This document shows positions 1 through 12,276 of a DNA stretch of 64,000 nt, one piece after another. The position numbers and the translations under genes are program-made. The stretch comes from Leptospira interrogans (lineage in GTDB: Bacteria; Spirochaetota; Leptospiria; Leptospirales; Leptospiraceae): contig NZ_FTNA01000008.1 of NCBI RefSeq assembly GCF_900156205.1, positions 88,010-152,009 of the forward strand, read 5' to 3'. The notes beneath the pieces are model-generated. The model saw nothing but the letters and a program-made list of their open reading frames with translations. It made no database searches and was not told the DNA's origin. Within the stretch, counting starts at the first letter, position 1, and each line of letters opens with the position of its first letter.

Positions 1-1
1 T

Positions 2-655
2 CAAGAACAAGGAAAACTGAATATTTTAGTCAACGATATATGGGGAGGTGATCCCTTTATCGAATGGTCTTGTAAATTTTGGGAACATTCTTTGGAAAAC
101 GGTCTTAAAGTTCAAAAGAATTGTTTAAATTCTCATTTGATTACAAATTATTTTGCAACTCCATTGATGATTCGCAACCACTCCGGTCTAATTTTGGAAA
201 TCACCGACGGAACGGATTATCGTTACAGAGGAAGCGTATATTATACTTTAGTTAAATGTTCCATTATTAATCTTGCAAGTTCTTTATCAGAAGAATTAAA
301 ACCTTACGGTGTTACTGTAATTTCATTAACTCCAGGATTTTTAAGATCCGAAGCAATGTTAGATTATTTCGGAGTTTTGGAAGAAAATTGGAAAGACGCA
401 ATTTTAAAAGATCCTCATTTTATCGCCTCGGAAACCACTGCCTATATAGGTCGTGCAGTCATATCTTTAGCGGAAGATCCAAATGTTTTCCTAAAAACCG
501 GAAGTGCTACAAGTACTTGGAGACTTTCTGAAGAATATAATTTTACGGATTTAGACGGAGTAAACCACATTGGAGACAATACTTCCGAGAAAAATTTGGA
601 GAAGATTTATAAAGACATGAAACAATTCTTTCAATCTAACAAGTTAGAAATTTAA
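2..655 (+). CDS. SDR-family oxidoreductase, 5'-truncated by the window edge
   Basis: The frame is open from base 2 to the TAA at 653-655, so the start codon and the N-terminal NAD(P)-binding Rossmann segment (TGxxxGxG) lie outside the window. The visible part begins with the strand equivalent to NNAG, here LVNDIWGGD. It continues through an ITDGTDYRYRG loop to a YTLVK catalytic YxxxK motif and the typical LTPGFLRSEAM segment after it. The NDIWGGD and ITDGTD signatures belong to a group of bacterial short-chain dehydrogenases of unknown substrate. The function is therefore NAD(P)-dependent oxidoreduction, substrate not determinable. The next 340 bases hold no gene. Confidence 0.85.
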   Translation, partial: QEQGKLNILVNDIWGGDPFIEWSCKFWEHSLENGLKVQKNCLNSHLITNYFATPLMIRNHSGLILEITDGTDYRYRGSVYYTLVKCSIINLASSLSEELKPYGVTVISLTPGFLRSEAMLDYFGVLEENWKDAILKDPHFIASETTAYIGRAVISLAEDPNVFLKTGSATSTWRLSEEYNFTDLDGVNHIGDNTSEKNLEKIYKDMKQFFQSNKLEI

Positions 656-997
656 TGAAAATTCTAAATACGATTTGGGAAGTTTTGTTTTTGATCTTTT
701 CAAGATTTTTTTATTCGAAAGAAATTTCAACCTAATCATGACTGAAACAAAAATATATAATATAGGTTGCATTCTTACATGTCGGCTCGTAAGCTGCTTT
801 AAAATTTTATTATGTGATTACAGGCCAAACCTTATAAAATTGAGTATCGTGAACTTTTATTGCAAAATACTCGGGTATCCTGCCTGATATATGGTTTTGA
901 GTAAAAATCTAGGTCTGTTGATTTTTTTCAAATTGATTTATCTAGGGCTTTTCTTAAATAGACGAAATTAAAATTTTACACATCATTTAGGGATATT
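656..997. other. Gene-free spacer with one degenerate repeat copy
   Basis: No convincing gene. A 70-codon open frame here runs through repeat-derived sequence and has no ribosome site. Bases 831-903 match the ~85 bp dispersed repeat listed separately. Confidence 0.6.
831..903 (+). repeat. Dispersed ~85 bp repeat, degenerate copy
   Basis: Starts CTTATAAAATTGAGTATCGT and ends near TTTTGAGTA. It is recognisably the same unit as 28329-28412 and 50775-50858 but more diverged. Confidence 0.55.
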
Positions 998-1387
998 ATG
1001 AAAAAACATTTAGTTCGTATCTTTAGTTACGGTTTTTTAGTCTGGTTGATTCCTTTTGTCGTCGCAATTCCATTTCATTCCAGAGACGGAAAATTACTAA
1101 CCGATTTATTTTTATTCAAAACGGTAATGATTCTTGTCGGAAATTTCACAGGTTGTGTTTTGTTAGCCTCTCTTGTTTTGAAAATTCCAGGGAAAAAATT
1201 TAGGATTCTCTTCGCTACAGGATTCATCTGGCTTACAATCAACTGGGGTTTAGATTTTCTGATTTTACTTCCTATGTCTAAAATGAACGTGGAGGATTAT
1301 TTTATTCAAATAGGACTTCGTTACCTCACTATGATTTTTATTTCTTTTACGGTGGGTTGGGTCATGGATCGCTCAACTAACAATTAA
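998..1387 (+). CDS. Small integral membrane protein, unknown function
   Basis: 129 residues with about four hydrophobic segments (roughly 8-26, 42-62, 68-90 and 107-124) separated by short charged loops, so it almost certainly sits in the inner membrane. The start is the first ATG, preceded by a weak AGGGA at six to eight bases. I recognise no family motif. It stands alone: the SDR gene ends 340 bases upstream and there is about 950 bases of repeat-rich sequence downstream. The inverted repeat immediately after its stop could serve as its transcription end. Confidence 0.7.
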   Translation: MKKHLVRIFSYGFLVWLIPFVVAIPFHSRDGKLLTDLFLFKTVMILVGNFTGCVLLASLVLKIPGKKFRILFATGFIWLTINWGLDFLILLPMSKMNVEDYFIQIGLRYLTMIFISFTVGWVMDRSTNN

Positions 1388-1392
1388 AAGAC

Positions 1393-1471
1393 GATCTTTC
1401 TAAAACCGGAACCTCATTTTCAAGTTCTATTACAAGCGTCCCAAAATCGAATTGTATTTTTTAGAAAGATC
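1393..1471. repeat. Inverted repeat just after the membrane-protein gene
   Basis: GATCTTTCTAAAA at 1393-1405 is the exact reverse complement of TTTTAGAAAGATC at 1459-1471, giving 13 bp arms around a 53-base loop. There is no clean T-run after it, so it is not a classical terminator. Confidence 0.5.
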
Positions 1472-1743
1472 AAATTACAAAAATCTGTCCTGCAAAACGG
1501 CGCTTGAGTTTCCTAGAAACTCCGTAAAATTATTTTTTGAAACAGGTTCTTATTAAAAATAGAGGGCCTGAGTTTCTTCGAAAGTTTTATTTATTTTTTG
1601 AGAACTTCTATAAAATTTTAAAAAAGATCCTACACAATTGAATTGTATTACTTTGAATTTTAGACATTAGAATTGCTGAAAAATTAATTTTCTTCTGTTT
1701 TTTTTAATTAAATAAGTATAACCAATTTGATTTTACGATTTTG

Positions 1744-1898
1744 AAATGTGGGAACTCTTACAAAATTGAACAAGATTAGAATTGTTTGAAAGTTTGCAAA
1801 TTACAAAATGCGACCTAATTTGTAGGAACTGCTGCATAATATTAAAAATTTCTAAAAAATGATTGCGTAAAATTCTTTGAAGTTTTAGGACAAGCTCT
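1744..1898 (+). repeat. Partial copy of the ~300 bp dispersed block
   Basis: Reads ATGTGGGAACTCTTACA, then AATGCGACCTAATTTGTAGG, then AAAATTCTTTGAAGTTTTA. The same order of words occurs at 28171-28318 and, on the other strand, at 53090-53245. The rest of the gene-free stretch 1388-2142 is AT-rich with no gene that I can support. Confidence 0.6.
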
Positions 1899-2142
1899 GA
1901 TTTTAATGGAAAATTTTATTCTGTTACTCATAACTATAAAATACCCAATATAATAATTTAAAGTTCAATAATGAACTTGTTCAAAGAAATATAATTTAGG
2001 ATAATGTTACAAAGTAGAAATGCAACTATTCCTTTTAATCTTTTGAGTTAGAAGTTTTCGGTATACCAGAACCCTAAACGATCCGCACATAAAATTAAAC
2101 TATAGAGCAGACTAATTATTTAGAATTTTATAAAATTTAAAT

Positions 2143-2225
2143 ATTAGAGTTATTGAAAATTCGTAATGGCAATTAATAAAACCGCTTCAATCAACCATTT
2201 CATAAAACAGAAACAAGATAAAGAA
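2143..2225. mobile_element. MITE-like family A, copy lacking its right end
   Basis: Begins ATTAGAGTTATTGAAAATTC and shares the CCATTTCATAAAACAGAAAC interior with family A, but runs directly into the next, complete copy. The two lie head to tail. Confidence 0.55.
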
Positions 2226-2330
2226 TAGAGTTGTTGAAAAATTCTATAGTGGAGTTTAACAAAACTGCTTTAATTGCCCGTTTCCATAAAATAGAAACAG
2301 ATGGAGAATTAATTTTTCAACAACTCTATT
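2224..2330. mobile_element. MITE-like family A, best-preserved copy
   Basis: 107 bp. The first 20 bases, AATAGAGTTGTTGAAAAATT, are the perfect reverse complement of the last 20 (2311-2330). The interior contains CCATAAAATAGAAACAGATG and has no coding capacity. The layout (short, AT-rich, terminal inverted repeats, several copies, all between genes) fits a non-autonomous element moved by a transposase encoded elsewhere. No target-site duplication is obvious. Confidence 0.7.
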
Positions 2331-2343
2331 TTGATTTTTTATA

Positions 2344-2934
2344 TCAAAAACATTTTGAGACAGCAAGATTATATGTAAAAATAGTTCGAGGATGAATTGA
2401 TTTTCCGGAAGATATTAAATCTTCTATTGTATTTTTGGCCTTACACAAAACACCTTGATATAAATTCTTTTTGGCCTGTTCTCTCCAATCTTGGTAATGC
2501 GGATTTTTTTCTGCGTATTCCGATCCTAAAAAATCAGCTGCATATAGGATTAAATCTAAAGACCCAGGGGTTTCCGATCCTAAGGTATGATTTCTTACTG
2601 CGGATAATACTTTTTCGTTTTGTAAATTATATTGCGATTTGAGATAAATCGCCGCAGAGTATGCGTGCCATGCAGCAGAAGGAAGTTGTTCTAATTCATC
2701 CTGCCCTGATTCTAAGAACAAAGTTTTATGAAATTCTGAAGTTTTTTGTTTTGTTATATCGTGTACAATCCCGGCAAGATAAGCAAATTCCGCTTCTTCT
2801 TTACAATGAATGATTGCAAGTTCTTTTGCAATTTCTGCGACTCGTATCGAATGTTCCCAACGAGTTTTTGTAATCTCAGTAGGAACGATCTTTTTAAATT
2901 TCTGAATTTGAATTTCTATTTCTTGCAAAGTCAT
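2344..2934 (-). CDS. yqeK: YqeK-type HD-domain hydrolase (probable symmetrical Ap4A hydrolase)
   Basis: 196 residues, the normal length for YqeK. The metal-binding HD-domain ligands are in order: H28 (WEH), H58-D59 (GIVHD), H90 (WHAY), H116 (RNHT) and D134 (YAADF). Characterised YqeK proteins cleave diadenosine tetraphosphate symmetrically to two ADP. In many bacteria the gene follows nadD, but no nadD lies here. It is a single gene between two copies of the family A repeat, the nearest only 13 bases beyond its stop. The start is the ATG at 2934; alternative starts are absent. Confidence is high for the family and moderate for the exact substrate. Confidence 0.85.
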   Translation of the reverse strand: MTLQEIEIQIQKFKKIVPTEITKTRWEHSIRVAEIAKELAIIHCKEEAEFAYLAGIVHDITKQKTSEFHKTLFLESGQDELEQLPSAAWHAYSAAIYLKSQYNLQNEKVLSAVRNHTLGSETPGSLDLILYAADFLGSEYAEKNPHYQDWREQAKKNLYQGVLCKAKNTIEDLISSGKSIHPRTIFTYNLAVSKCF

Positions 2935-3171
2935 TAAATTTGATCTGATTGAATTATAACTTTTGAAATCGTTTTAAAATGTCCAGAGACTTACAGTGTA
3001 TAAAAACAATAGTAACGTAATTTGTAAAAACTACTTCAGAAATATAAATCTATACTTTACTCTCAAATAAACATTTGCGATAAAAATTTATGGGTCCCAG
3101 TTTTATATCCCAAGGTCAATTTTCATAAAATCAAAACTACTGTACAATAATACAAACACCATATTAGTAAA

Positions 3172-3276
3172 CTAGAGTTATTTAAAAATTCTATAATTCA
3201 ATTAACAAAATTGTTTCCATCGACCATTTCCATAAAATAGAAACAGATAGAGAATTAATTTTTCAACATTTATATT
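3172..3276. mobile_element. MITE-like family A, decayed copy
   Basis: Left end ACTAGAGTTATTTAAAAATT, right end AATTAATTTTTCAACATTTA. The interior CCATTTCCATAAAATAGAAA matches the 2224-2330 copy in the same orientation. It ends 31 bases beyond the radA stop codon. Confidence 0.6.
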
Positions 3277-3306
3277 ATATAAAAAATAATATTCAAAAAA
3301 TATAAT

Positions 3307-5321
<2,015 letters not shown>

Positions 5322-5437
5322 AATTTCATAATAATTCGTGCCACACGGTTTTCGGGAATCAAAAATACAAAGTGGAAATTCTCTTATTATAGAAAAGTTT
5401 CCATTCGAAAAAAAGAAAAAATGAGCAATAGAGATTT

Positions 5438-7378
5438 ATGAGAGCCATTCTAAACTACAAAGTCTATGAGAATTCCTTTACATCCACGTTTGAAATATCT
5501 GGTAAAGAAACCAAAACCTACAGCGATTGTCGCAATTTTTCACTTTCTCTTGGGCATAAAAAAACAGGAAAGAATGAAACGTTTAAACCTCATCTAGAAT
5601 GGATCGGAGAACAAAGACCCAAGGCTGGAACAGAATTACTTACCTTGGAAATCGAACTTCCTCCACACCAACTGAACGAACCTAAAATATTTCAACACGG
5701 TTATCAATCCTGGAGTCTTTCCGGAGTTTATCCACTTTCAGAAATAGACGAATCTCCAAAGCTAGATTTTCTAAGATATTGTCAGGAGAATTTTTACACC
5801 AATCACGCCGGTATAAATGGGGACTGGCACAGCGAAGGAATGGTCCTTCTGATTTCTTCTTCAAAAGAACCAAATTACTTTGCAGGCGCAATCGGTCCAG
5901 GTGAACAAGGAGTAAAATTTAGAGTCATTTCTCTTTCCAGAAAAGAGGAATTGGAAAATTCTAAAAAGAAACCTTGGATTTCCAACTCTGGAATTTCTTT
6001 AATCTATGATTTTTATCGTTATGAAGATTTCAGAGGAAATAAAATCTCTCTGACTCCAATAGGAATTTCCCGTTTTACGATCGAACCAGAATCATACTTA
6101 AAAAAGTATTTTAGTGAATTAGGAAAAGCTCATAAAGTAAAACTTTCTACCACTCCAGTTCCCACGGGGTGGTGTTCCTGGTATCAATACTATACTAAAA
6201 TATCCGAAAAGATTATTCTGAAAAATCTTTCTCTTATAAAGGAGAAAAAACTTCCGATCCAATTCTTTCAGATAGACGACGGTTATCAAAAAGAAATTGG
6301 AGACTGGCTCACTACAAATGATAAATTTCCAGGTGGAATGAGACTATTAGCCGAAGAAATCCGAAGAGAAAAACTAACTCCTGGAATTTGGCTCGCTCCT
6401 TTTTTAGTTCGAAAAAAATCCGAATTTTTCCAAAAATACCCAGAAGCGGTTTTAAAAGATAGGGACGGAAAACCTACCCCTGCGCTTTGGAATCCTCTTT
6501 GGGGAATGGACCACACGTATTGTATAGACGTCACTCACCCTACTTCTAGAGATTTTTTAGAGAATATTTTTAAAACAATCGTAAAAGAATTTGGTTATTC
6601 CTATCTCAAGCTGGACTTTCTATATGCAGCCTTACTTTCGGGCTGGACTTACGACCGAGGAGTTTCACCTCACAAACGTTATACGGATGTAATTAAATTT
6701 ATCCGTAAAATAGTAGGAAAAGAAGTATTTTTACTAGGATGTGGGGCTCCTATCTATCCTTCGATCGGACTTTTTGACGCGATGCGGATTAGTTGCGACG
6801 TGGCTCCTTTTTGGGGAAGGGAAAAAGTTAGGATTTTATCCAAAGACAAACACGCTCTTTGTACGGAAAGGGCTTTGATCAATGACATCAATCGTTCTTC
6901 GATGCATAGAAATTTATGGATTAACGATCCGGATTGTCTTTTAGTTCGGGAAAGTAAAAATAAAATGACCACCGCACAAACTCAATTGATGGCAAGTATC
7001 ATGGCAATAAGCGGAGGAATGCTTTTTATCAGTGACGACCTTTCTTTGATCGGAGAAGAAAGGCTTACCTTTTTAAAAAGAATTTTAGAACTAGGAGCCA
7101 AATGTAAAAACAAAACTCCAATTCCAGTAGGAATTTCTTCCGGACTTTTTCCACCAGCACTTTACAACCCCGCCGGTTTTTTAGGAATCTGGAACCCAAG
7201 CGAAGTAGAAAGTACAATCGAAATCAAAACTACTTTCGTTTCCAAACTCAAACAATTTACAGATTACTGGACCGGACAAGTTCCGGAATCTCTAGAATAC
7301 TCTGTAAAAACAGGAATCCTAAAACTAAAACTTCCTGCATTCGGTTCCGTGGTATTACAAACCGCAAAAGTTGTTTGA
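5438..7378 (+). CDS. Alpha-galactosidase-like glycoside hydrolase, family GH36
   Basis: 646 residues with no signal peptide, so probably cytoplasmic. An N-terminal beta domain (to about 240) precedes the barrel, which begins with PTGWCSWYQYYT and QIDDGYQ. The nucleophile is D393 in the LKLDFLYA strand. The acid/base is D454 in RISCDVAPFW. A C-terminal beta domain follows. These motifs are those of GH36/GH-D alpha-galactosidases, which release galactose from alpha-galactosides. The start is the ATG at 5438 with a modest GAG upstream. It is divergent from radA/rnd and just upstream of a lipoprotein gene, probably on one transcript. Confidence 0.88.
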   Translation: MRAILNYKVYENSFTSTFEISGKETKTYSDCRNFSLSLGHKKTGKNETFKPHLEWIGEQRPKAGTELLTLEIELPPHQLNEPKIFQHGYQSWSLSGVYPLSEIDESPKLDFLRYCQENFYTNHAGINGDWHSEGMVLLISSSKEPNYFAGAIGPGEQGVKFRVISLSRKEELENSKKKPWISNSGISLIYDFYRYEDFRGNKISLTPIGISRFTIEPESYLKKYFSELGKAHKVKLSTTPVPTGWCSWYQYYTKISEKIILKNLSLIKEKKLPIQFFQIDDGYQKEIGDWLTTNDKFPGGMRLLAEEIRREKLTPGIWLAPFLVRKKSEFFQKYPEAVLKDRDGKPTPALWNPLWGMDHTYCIDVTHPTSRDFLENIFKTIVKEFGYSYLKLDFLYAALLSGWTYDRGVSPHKRYTDVIKFIRKIVGKEVFLLGCGAPIYPSIGLFDAMRISCDVAPFWGREKVRILSKDKHALCTERALINDINRSSMHRNLWINDPDCLLVRESKNKMTTAQTQLMASIMAISGGMLFISDDLSLIGEERLTFLKRILELGAKCKNKTPIPVGISSGLFPPALYNPAGFLGIWNPSEVESTIEIKTTFVSKLKQFTDYWTGQVPESLEYSVKTGILKLKLPAFGSVVLQTAKVV

Positions 7379-7431
7379 CTGAACCGAGCTATAAAATAGG
7401 ATTCCAACCGAAAAATAAGGAGACCCGTTTG

Positions 7432-7917
7432 ATGAAACGTATTCAAAAACTACTGATCGCTTTAACCCTAGGGCTGACGATCCTATCTCTCAATGATTGC
7501 TTCATTTCTGATTCCGTCTCTAAGGCGGTTGATTCTCTCAGTAAATCTTCGGATTCTTTGGAAAGTCTTTCCAAATCGATCAAATCTCTTTCTACTTCGG
7601 TGAGTTCTATTTTTTCTTCTTCTTCAGATGACGATGAAAAAAAAGAAAAGGCGTATCTCAAAGACGTTAGAGATCTGACTGCTATGCACGTAGAAAACGG
7701 ATTTCAAGAAATCGAATTTAAAAATGATCTTACAACTCTGGCACTTCACAACGGACTCACAAACTGGAAGTCGTTACGCGTAACGTATGTAGGAATTGGA
7801 AGCGGACTTAAAAAAGCGGGAGTAAACGAAGATAAATTTCAAACCTTTCTCTCCGAAATTGGAACTTCCAATCCAGAAATTGTAGAATCCATCCGTAAAG
7901 GATTTCATCAATTCTGA
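7432..7917 (+). CDS. Serine-rich putative lipoprotein
   Basis: 161 residues. The frame opens earlier (TTG at 7375), but the ATG at 7432 is chosen. It has AAGGAG nine bases upstream, and it places a clean signal peptide (MKRIQKLL, then a hydrophobic core) ahead of LSLNDC, a spirochaete-type lipobox with Cys23. Residues 25-70 are a run of Ser/Lys/Asp with heptad-like SLSKS repeats that could form a coiled coil, followed by an acidic stretch (SSSDDDEKKEK) and a compact C-terminal domain of unknown fold. The next gene begins inside its stop codon. No function is assigned. Confidence 0.75.
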   Translation: MKRIQKLLIALTLGLTILSLNDCFISDSVSKAVDSLSKSSDSLESLSKSIKSLSTSVSSIFSSSSDDDEKKEKAYLKDVRDLTAMHVENGFQEIEFKNDLTTLALHNGLTNWKSLRVTYVGIGSGLKKAGVNEDKFQTFLSEIGTSNPEIVESIRKGFHQF

Positions 7918-9755
7918 GATTTTTTTTCATTCCTTTCTGGATAGCCCTGTTATTTTCCACAGGGCTATATTCCACTCCTACAACCGTTGATTTCATTTAT
8001 GTAGATTCGAACATTGGACAATCCAGCGGAGGACATACCGGAATTAGAGTAGGGAATAAAGTATATCACTATCAATTTTTTCCAGACGACATTTTTCATC
8101 TAGTTCGAGAATCCTATGACGATTTCGCTTTCGATTACAATATCATATCAAACAGAACTAGCATTCTTACTAGACTCAAACTAAACCCAAAAGAAGTTTC
8201 CACATTAGAATCCGGACTCAATCGTCTTTATATAGTTCAATTTAGACATTTGCAAAATCTGGAGATGTTAAAAAAGGAAACCAAATTCTTAGAAGAATTA
8301 AATTCTCCTGAGAAAAAAATAGGACTGAGAGCCACCGCCTACTTTACTTCCAAAGATAAATCAGTTCTCTCTAAAGATTTAAAATCACAACTTACAATCT
8401 CGTTAGGTGAAAATTTTCTAAAAGACCTAGAACAAAACCTGAAGGACAAAATGCTCTCGCCTAACAACCTACTCGTAAAAATGGAATTTTCTCCTCTTCC
8501 CGAAAAAATGCACAGAGAAATTTTTCCTTTTTTTAAACCAGGATCTTATTTAAAAATCCGAGACATCCTAGAAGGTATTTTATTTTGTCAAATTCTAAGA
8601 GAAGAATGGGGATTAAATCAAGAATTAAAAATATTAAATATACAAGAATCCTTAAGTACCAAGGAAAAAGAACTTTTAGAAAACTTCAGAGAACAACAAA
8701 TAAAAGGACTAATACAAACCTTATCCGATAAAGATCCAGGTTGGGCTTATAGCGCACTTGTAATCTTAGCTAGATTACACACAATCGAAGAAAGTATCCA
8801 AACAGGATCTCCAGTTTTTTTATCCAGCTTTCCTGACAATTCTCCCATCGTTTACAAAGAAGATTCACAAGACGCGCAAACACTTCAACATTTTTCCGAA
8901 GAAACCTGGGCCATAGTTTCACTTGCTCGAAAAAAAATATCCACCTTAAACGAACTTACCGAAAAAGAATATCAAATCTGGGAAGATGCATCCAACCGAG
9001 CCTTTGAATTTCAAGAAGGGATTCAAACTTCGATTCCAATAAGAGTGACATCTGAAAAATTACTTCCTCAAAGAGAAAACAAATTTCTGATTCCTATGTA
9101 TTTACCAGAAAGCTCAATACTTAAAGAATACCTAATATTTGCCAGACAAAGAGAAAAAGAATATCATACACGTCTAAAGAAACTTTATCCTTTTCGAATA
9201 CTCTTCGAAAACTGTACGACTGAAATTTTAAAAAACGCTCAAAATTCTTTTGACCAAAAAGAAATCAATTTCCCCGGAAAAAAGATAGAACTTAATTTTT
9301 CGCTCTCCTTTATTCCTTTTTACGCCTCTTATTCCGTTTCCAACAACTGGAATAATGAGGGAGAAAAAATCTTACTCTCTTATCGAAGAAAAAAATTGGT
9401 AGAACTACTCAAACAAAATCCGAATTTAAAAACTCGTATTTTAGAATCGTTTACGTTTTCTTCTTCCATCTACAAACCGAATAAAGAAGATCATTTTTTT
9501 CCACTTTTTACAGACGACGTTTTTTGGGGCAGGCCTTTGTACGGAACCGTAAATTTAGCGGCTGGGTTTGGCACGAGTTTGATAGGGATTTTCACACTAC
9601 CTTTCGACCAAGGAGAAAAACTTCAAAAAGGATTTCAATCCTTATTCTTTAGTCTTCCAGAATTAGTTTTTTTTAATATTCGAAAAGGAACATTTCCTTC
9701 CGTTTCCATAAAAGAGATCCCCGAAGAACTTTTTCAGTTTCAAGACGAGGATTAA
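7914..9755 (+). CDS. Exported protein with a DUF4105-like N-terminus, probable non-AUG start
   Basis: The first ATG in this frame is at 8250. However, the frame is open from 7899, and 7914-8249 encodes convincing protein: a signal peptide (FFFIPFWIALLFSTGLYS), then DFIYVDSN and QSSGGHTGIRVG. The latter resembles the SxGGHTxLRI motif of periplasmic DUF4105/Lnb-type domains. The likely start is CTG at 7914 (or ATT at 7911), overlapping the lipoprotein stop as CTGA, with AAAGGA at 7897-7902. That gives about 613 residues. The C-terminal part (from about 115) is Lys/Glu-rich and unrecognised. A strong hairpin lies over the signal-peptide codons. Coupled translation with the lipoprotein is likely. 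Confidence 0.65.
   Translation: MRFFFIPFWIALLFSTGLYSTPTTVDFIYVDSNIGQSSGGHTGIRVGNKVYHYQFFPDDIFHLVRESYDDFAFDYNIISNRTSILTRLKLNPKEVSTLESGLNRLYIVQFRHLQNLEMLKKETKFLEELNSPEKKIGLRATAYFTSKDKSVLSKDLKSQLTISLGENFLKDLEQNLKDKMLSPNNLLVKMEFSPLPEKMHREIFPFFKPGSYLKIRDILEGILFCQILREEWGLNQELKILNIQESLSTKEKELLENFREQQIKGLIQTLSDKDPGWAYSALVILARLHTIEESIQTGSPVFLSSFPDNSPIVYKEDSQDAQTLQHFSEETWAIVSLARKKISTLNELTEKEYQIWEDASNRAFEFQEGIQTSIPIRVTSEKLLPQRENKFLIPMYLPESSILKEYLIFARQREKEYHTRLKKLYPFRILFENCTTEILKNAQNSFDQKEINFPGKKIELNFSLSFIPFYASYSVSNNWNNEGEKILLSYRRKKLVELLKQNPNLKTRILESFTFSSSIYKPNKEDHFFPLFTDDVFWGRPLYGTVNLAAGFGTSLIGIFTLPFDQGEKLQKGFQSLFFSLPELVFFNIRKGTFPSVSIKEIPEELFQFQDED
7941..7968 (+). other. Perfect hairpin over the signal-peptide codons
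   Basis: ATAGCCCTGT at 7941-7950 pairs exactly with ACAGGGCTAT at 7959-7968 (10 bp stem, 8-base loop), 24 bases after the lipoprotein stop. No T-run follows, so it is not an intrinsic terminator. It may modulate translation or mRNA stability between the two genes. Confidence 0.5.
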
Positions 9756-9795
9756 AGACAGAAGACTTTATCCTTGTTTAAAATACCGATTATAA

Positions 9796-10971
9796 TCACT
9801 CTTGATCCGCCTCCTGCAACCAGTCTTCAACGTTTGTCTTCTCTTGAGCTCTTTTCAAAAACACATTGTCAGAACCTGCACCTAGTGTTCTCTGAGTAGC
9901 CGAAACGCTTTCAAACATCCAGATCATTCTATTTTGCGACTCGGGCATACTTGTTTGAGATTCAAGTCTTGCGATTGCTTCTAAAAAAATCTCTATAACA
10001 ATCATATCTTGAACTTTCTCTTTCTTTTCCTGCAATATGTGCTTTGCATTTTTATAGTCAAGATCAGCCAAAAGTGCGGCAATGTATCCTAACTGATCAT
10101 AACATTCACAATTTCTTAGAAATTCAAGAGCCTCAGAACCATTTCTTTCCAAATACCACTTTGCATATCTAGTCTGAAAAACGAATTTATTTTCCAGATA
10201 GTTTTTACCGATCGTTGCGATAGATTTGTCGAAAATTTTACTTTCGATTTTTCTTGAAAATGCAGTCAGGTAAATCGCAAGATAACCAGAAACTTGATAC
10301 ATACTATATTTTCTTTTCCTTTCAGTCGCAAATCTGTATGCACTCAACACTAAATCGCAAAATTCTTCCCGATCTTCCTGATTTAGGGAAAGAATTCCCT
10401 GGGAAATCACCAAGTAAATATCACTATTAAGGTTATCTCCAAGGTAATCGTATTTTCTATTTTTTAAGGCATATTTTCGTGAGTATTCGAACGAGTTTAA
10501 TAAAAAATCTCGAATCCGTTCTCTATATTTTTCAATCGCATATAATTTCAAAAAACAGAATATAGGAGTCGCAATGACTGGATAATCGGTTTCAGTTTCT
10601 AAAACTTTCTTGGACTCTTCCCAAAGTATCAAAAAAGACTCATCATCGGCTAATCTTGCGAGGATAATATATAAATTATCTTTTATGATGGTAAATCCGA
10701 GAGCAAACTTCCTAATTTCTTCCCTTAGAAACGAATCATTTTCTTTTTCTAAAATTTCGAAAGTTTTATTTAAATATTTATCATATAGAGCATTGATAAA
10801 AGATTTATAATCATCCCAATTCGGATCGTATTTTTTACTGATTACACTCTGATATAATGAACCATCGTAATCATAGGCTTTTATTTTTTTGAGTATAGCC
10901 AACAAATCTTCACCTGTTTTTCCTTCTAAACGTTCTAATTCAAAAAGAATTTCGTCTTTAAAAGTTTTCAT
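9796..10971 (-). CDS. Conserved-looking cytoplasmic protein, unknown function
   Basis: 391 residues without signal peptide or membrane segments. It is rich in Leu, Lys, Glu and aromatic residues and appears wholly helical, with irregular helix pairs reminiscent of HEAT/ARM-type solenoids (for example 'NGSEALEFLRNCECYDQ' followed by 'LGYIAALLADLDYKNAKHI'). I see no catalytic motif. The start is well supported by GGAGG eight bases ahead of the ATG. It is convergent with the exported protein gene (40 bases between stops) and separated from the downstream regulator operon by about 200 AT-rich bases. Confidence 0.7.
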   Translation of the reverse strand: MKTFKDEILFELERLEGKTGEDLLAILKKIKAYDYDGSLYQSVISKKYDPNWDDYKSFINALYDKYLNKTFEILEKENDSFLREEIRKFALGFTIIKDNLYIILARLADDESFLILWEESKKVLETETDYPVIATPIFCFLKLYAIEKYRERIRDFLLNSFEYSRKYALKNRKYDYLGDNLNSDIYLVISQGILSLNQEDREEFCDLVLSAYRFATERKRKYSMYQVSGYLAIYLTAFSRKIESKIFDKSIATIGKNYLENKFVFQTRYAKWYLERNGSEALEFLRNCECYDQLGYIAALLADLDYKNAKHILQEKKEKVQDMIVIEIFLEAIARLESQTSMPESQNRMIWMFESVSATQRTLGAGSDNVFLKRAQEKTNVEDWLQEADQE

Positions 10972-11165
10972 TCATCAGCCTCCGTAAGTTACTTTTTAAG
11001 CGAGGTAAAAATCAAACCAGACATTTGGCACTTTCAAACATCTACCAAATAATCATGAACTTATTTATTATATTTCTTTTATGTTCAATTTAAAATTGGC
11101 AGAATCTATTGGCACAAGAACGATCCAATCTAAAATGTTCAAAAACAATCGATTATTGATTTTTT

Positions 11166-12275
<1,110 letters not shown>

Positions 12276-12276
12276 A

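Noticed and set aside
675..887. 70-codon plus-strand open frame after the SDR gene
   Set aside because: It overlaps a dispersed repeat, has no start signal and no protein-like pattern.
7941..7968. Intrinsic terminator between the lipoprotein and the exported protein
   Set aside because: The stem is strong but no T-run follows and it lies inside probable coding sequence.
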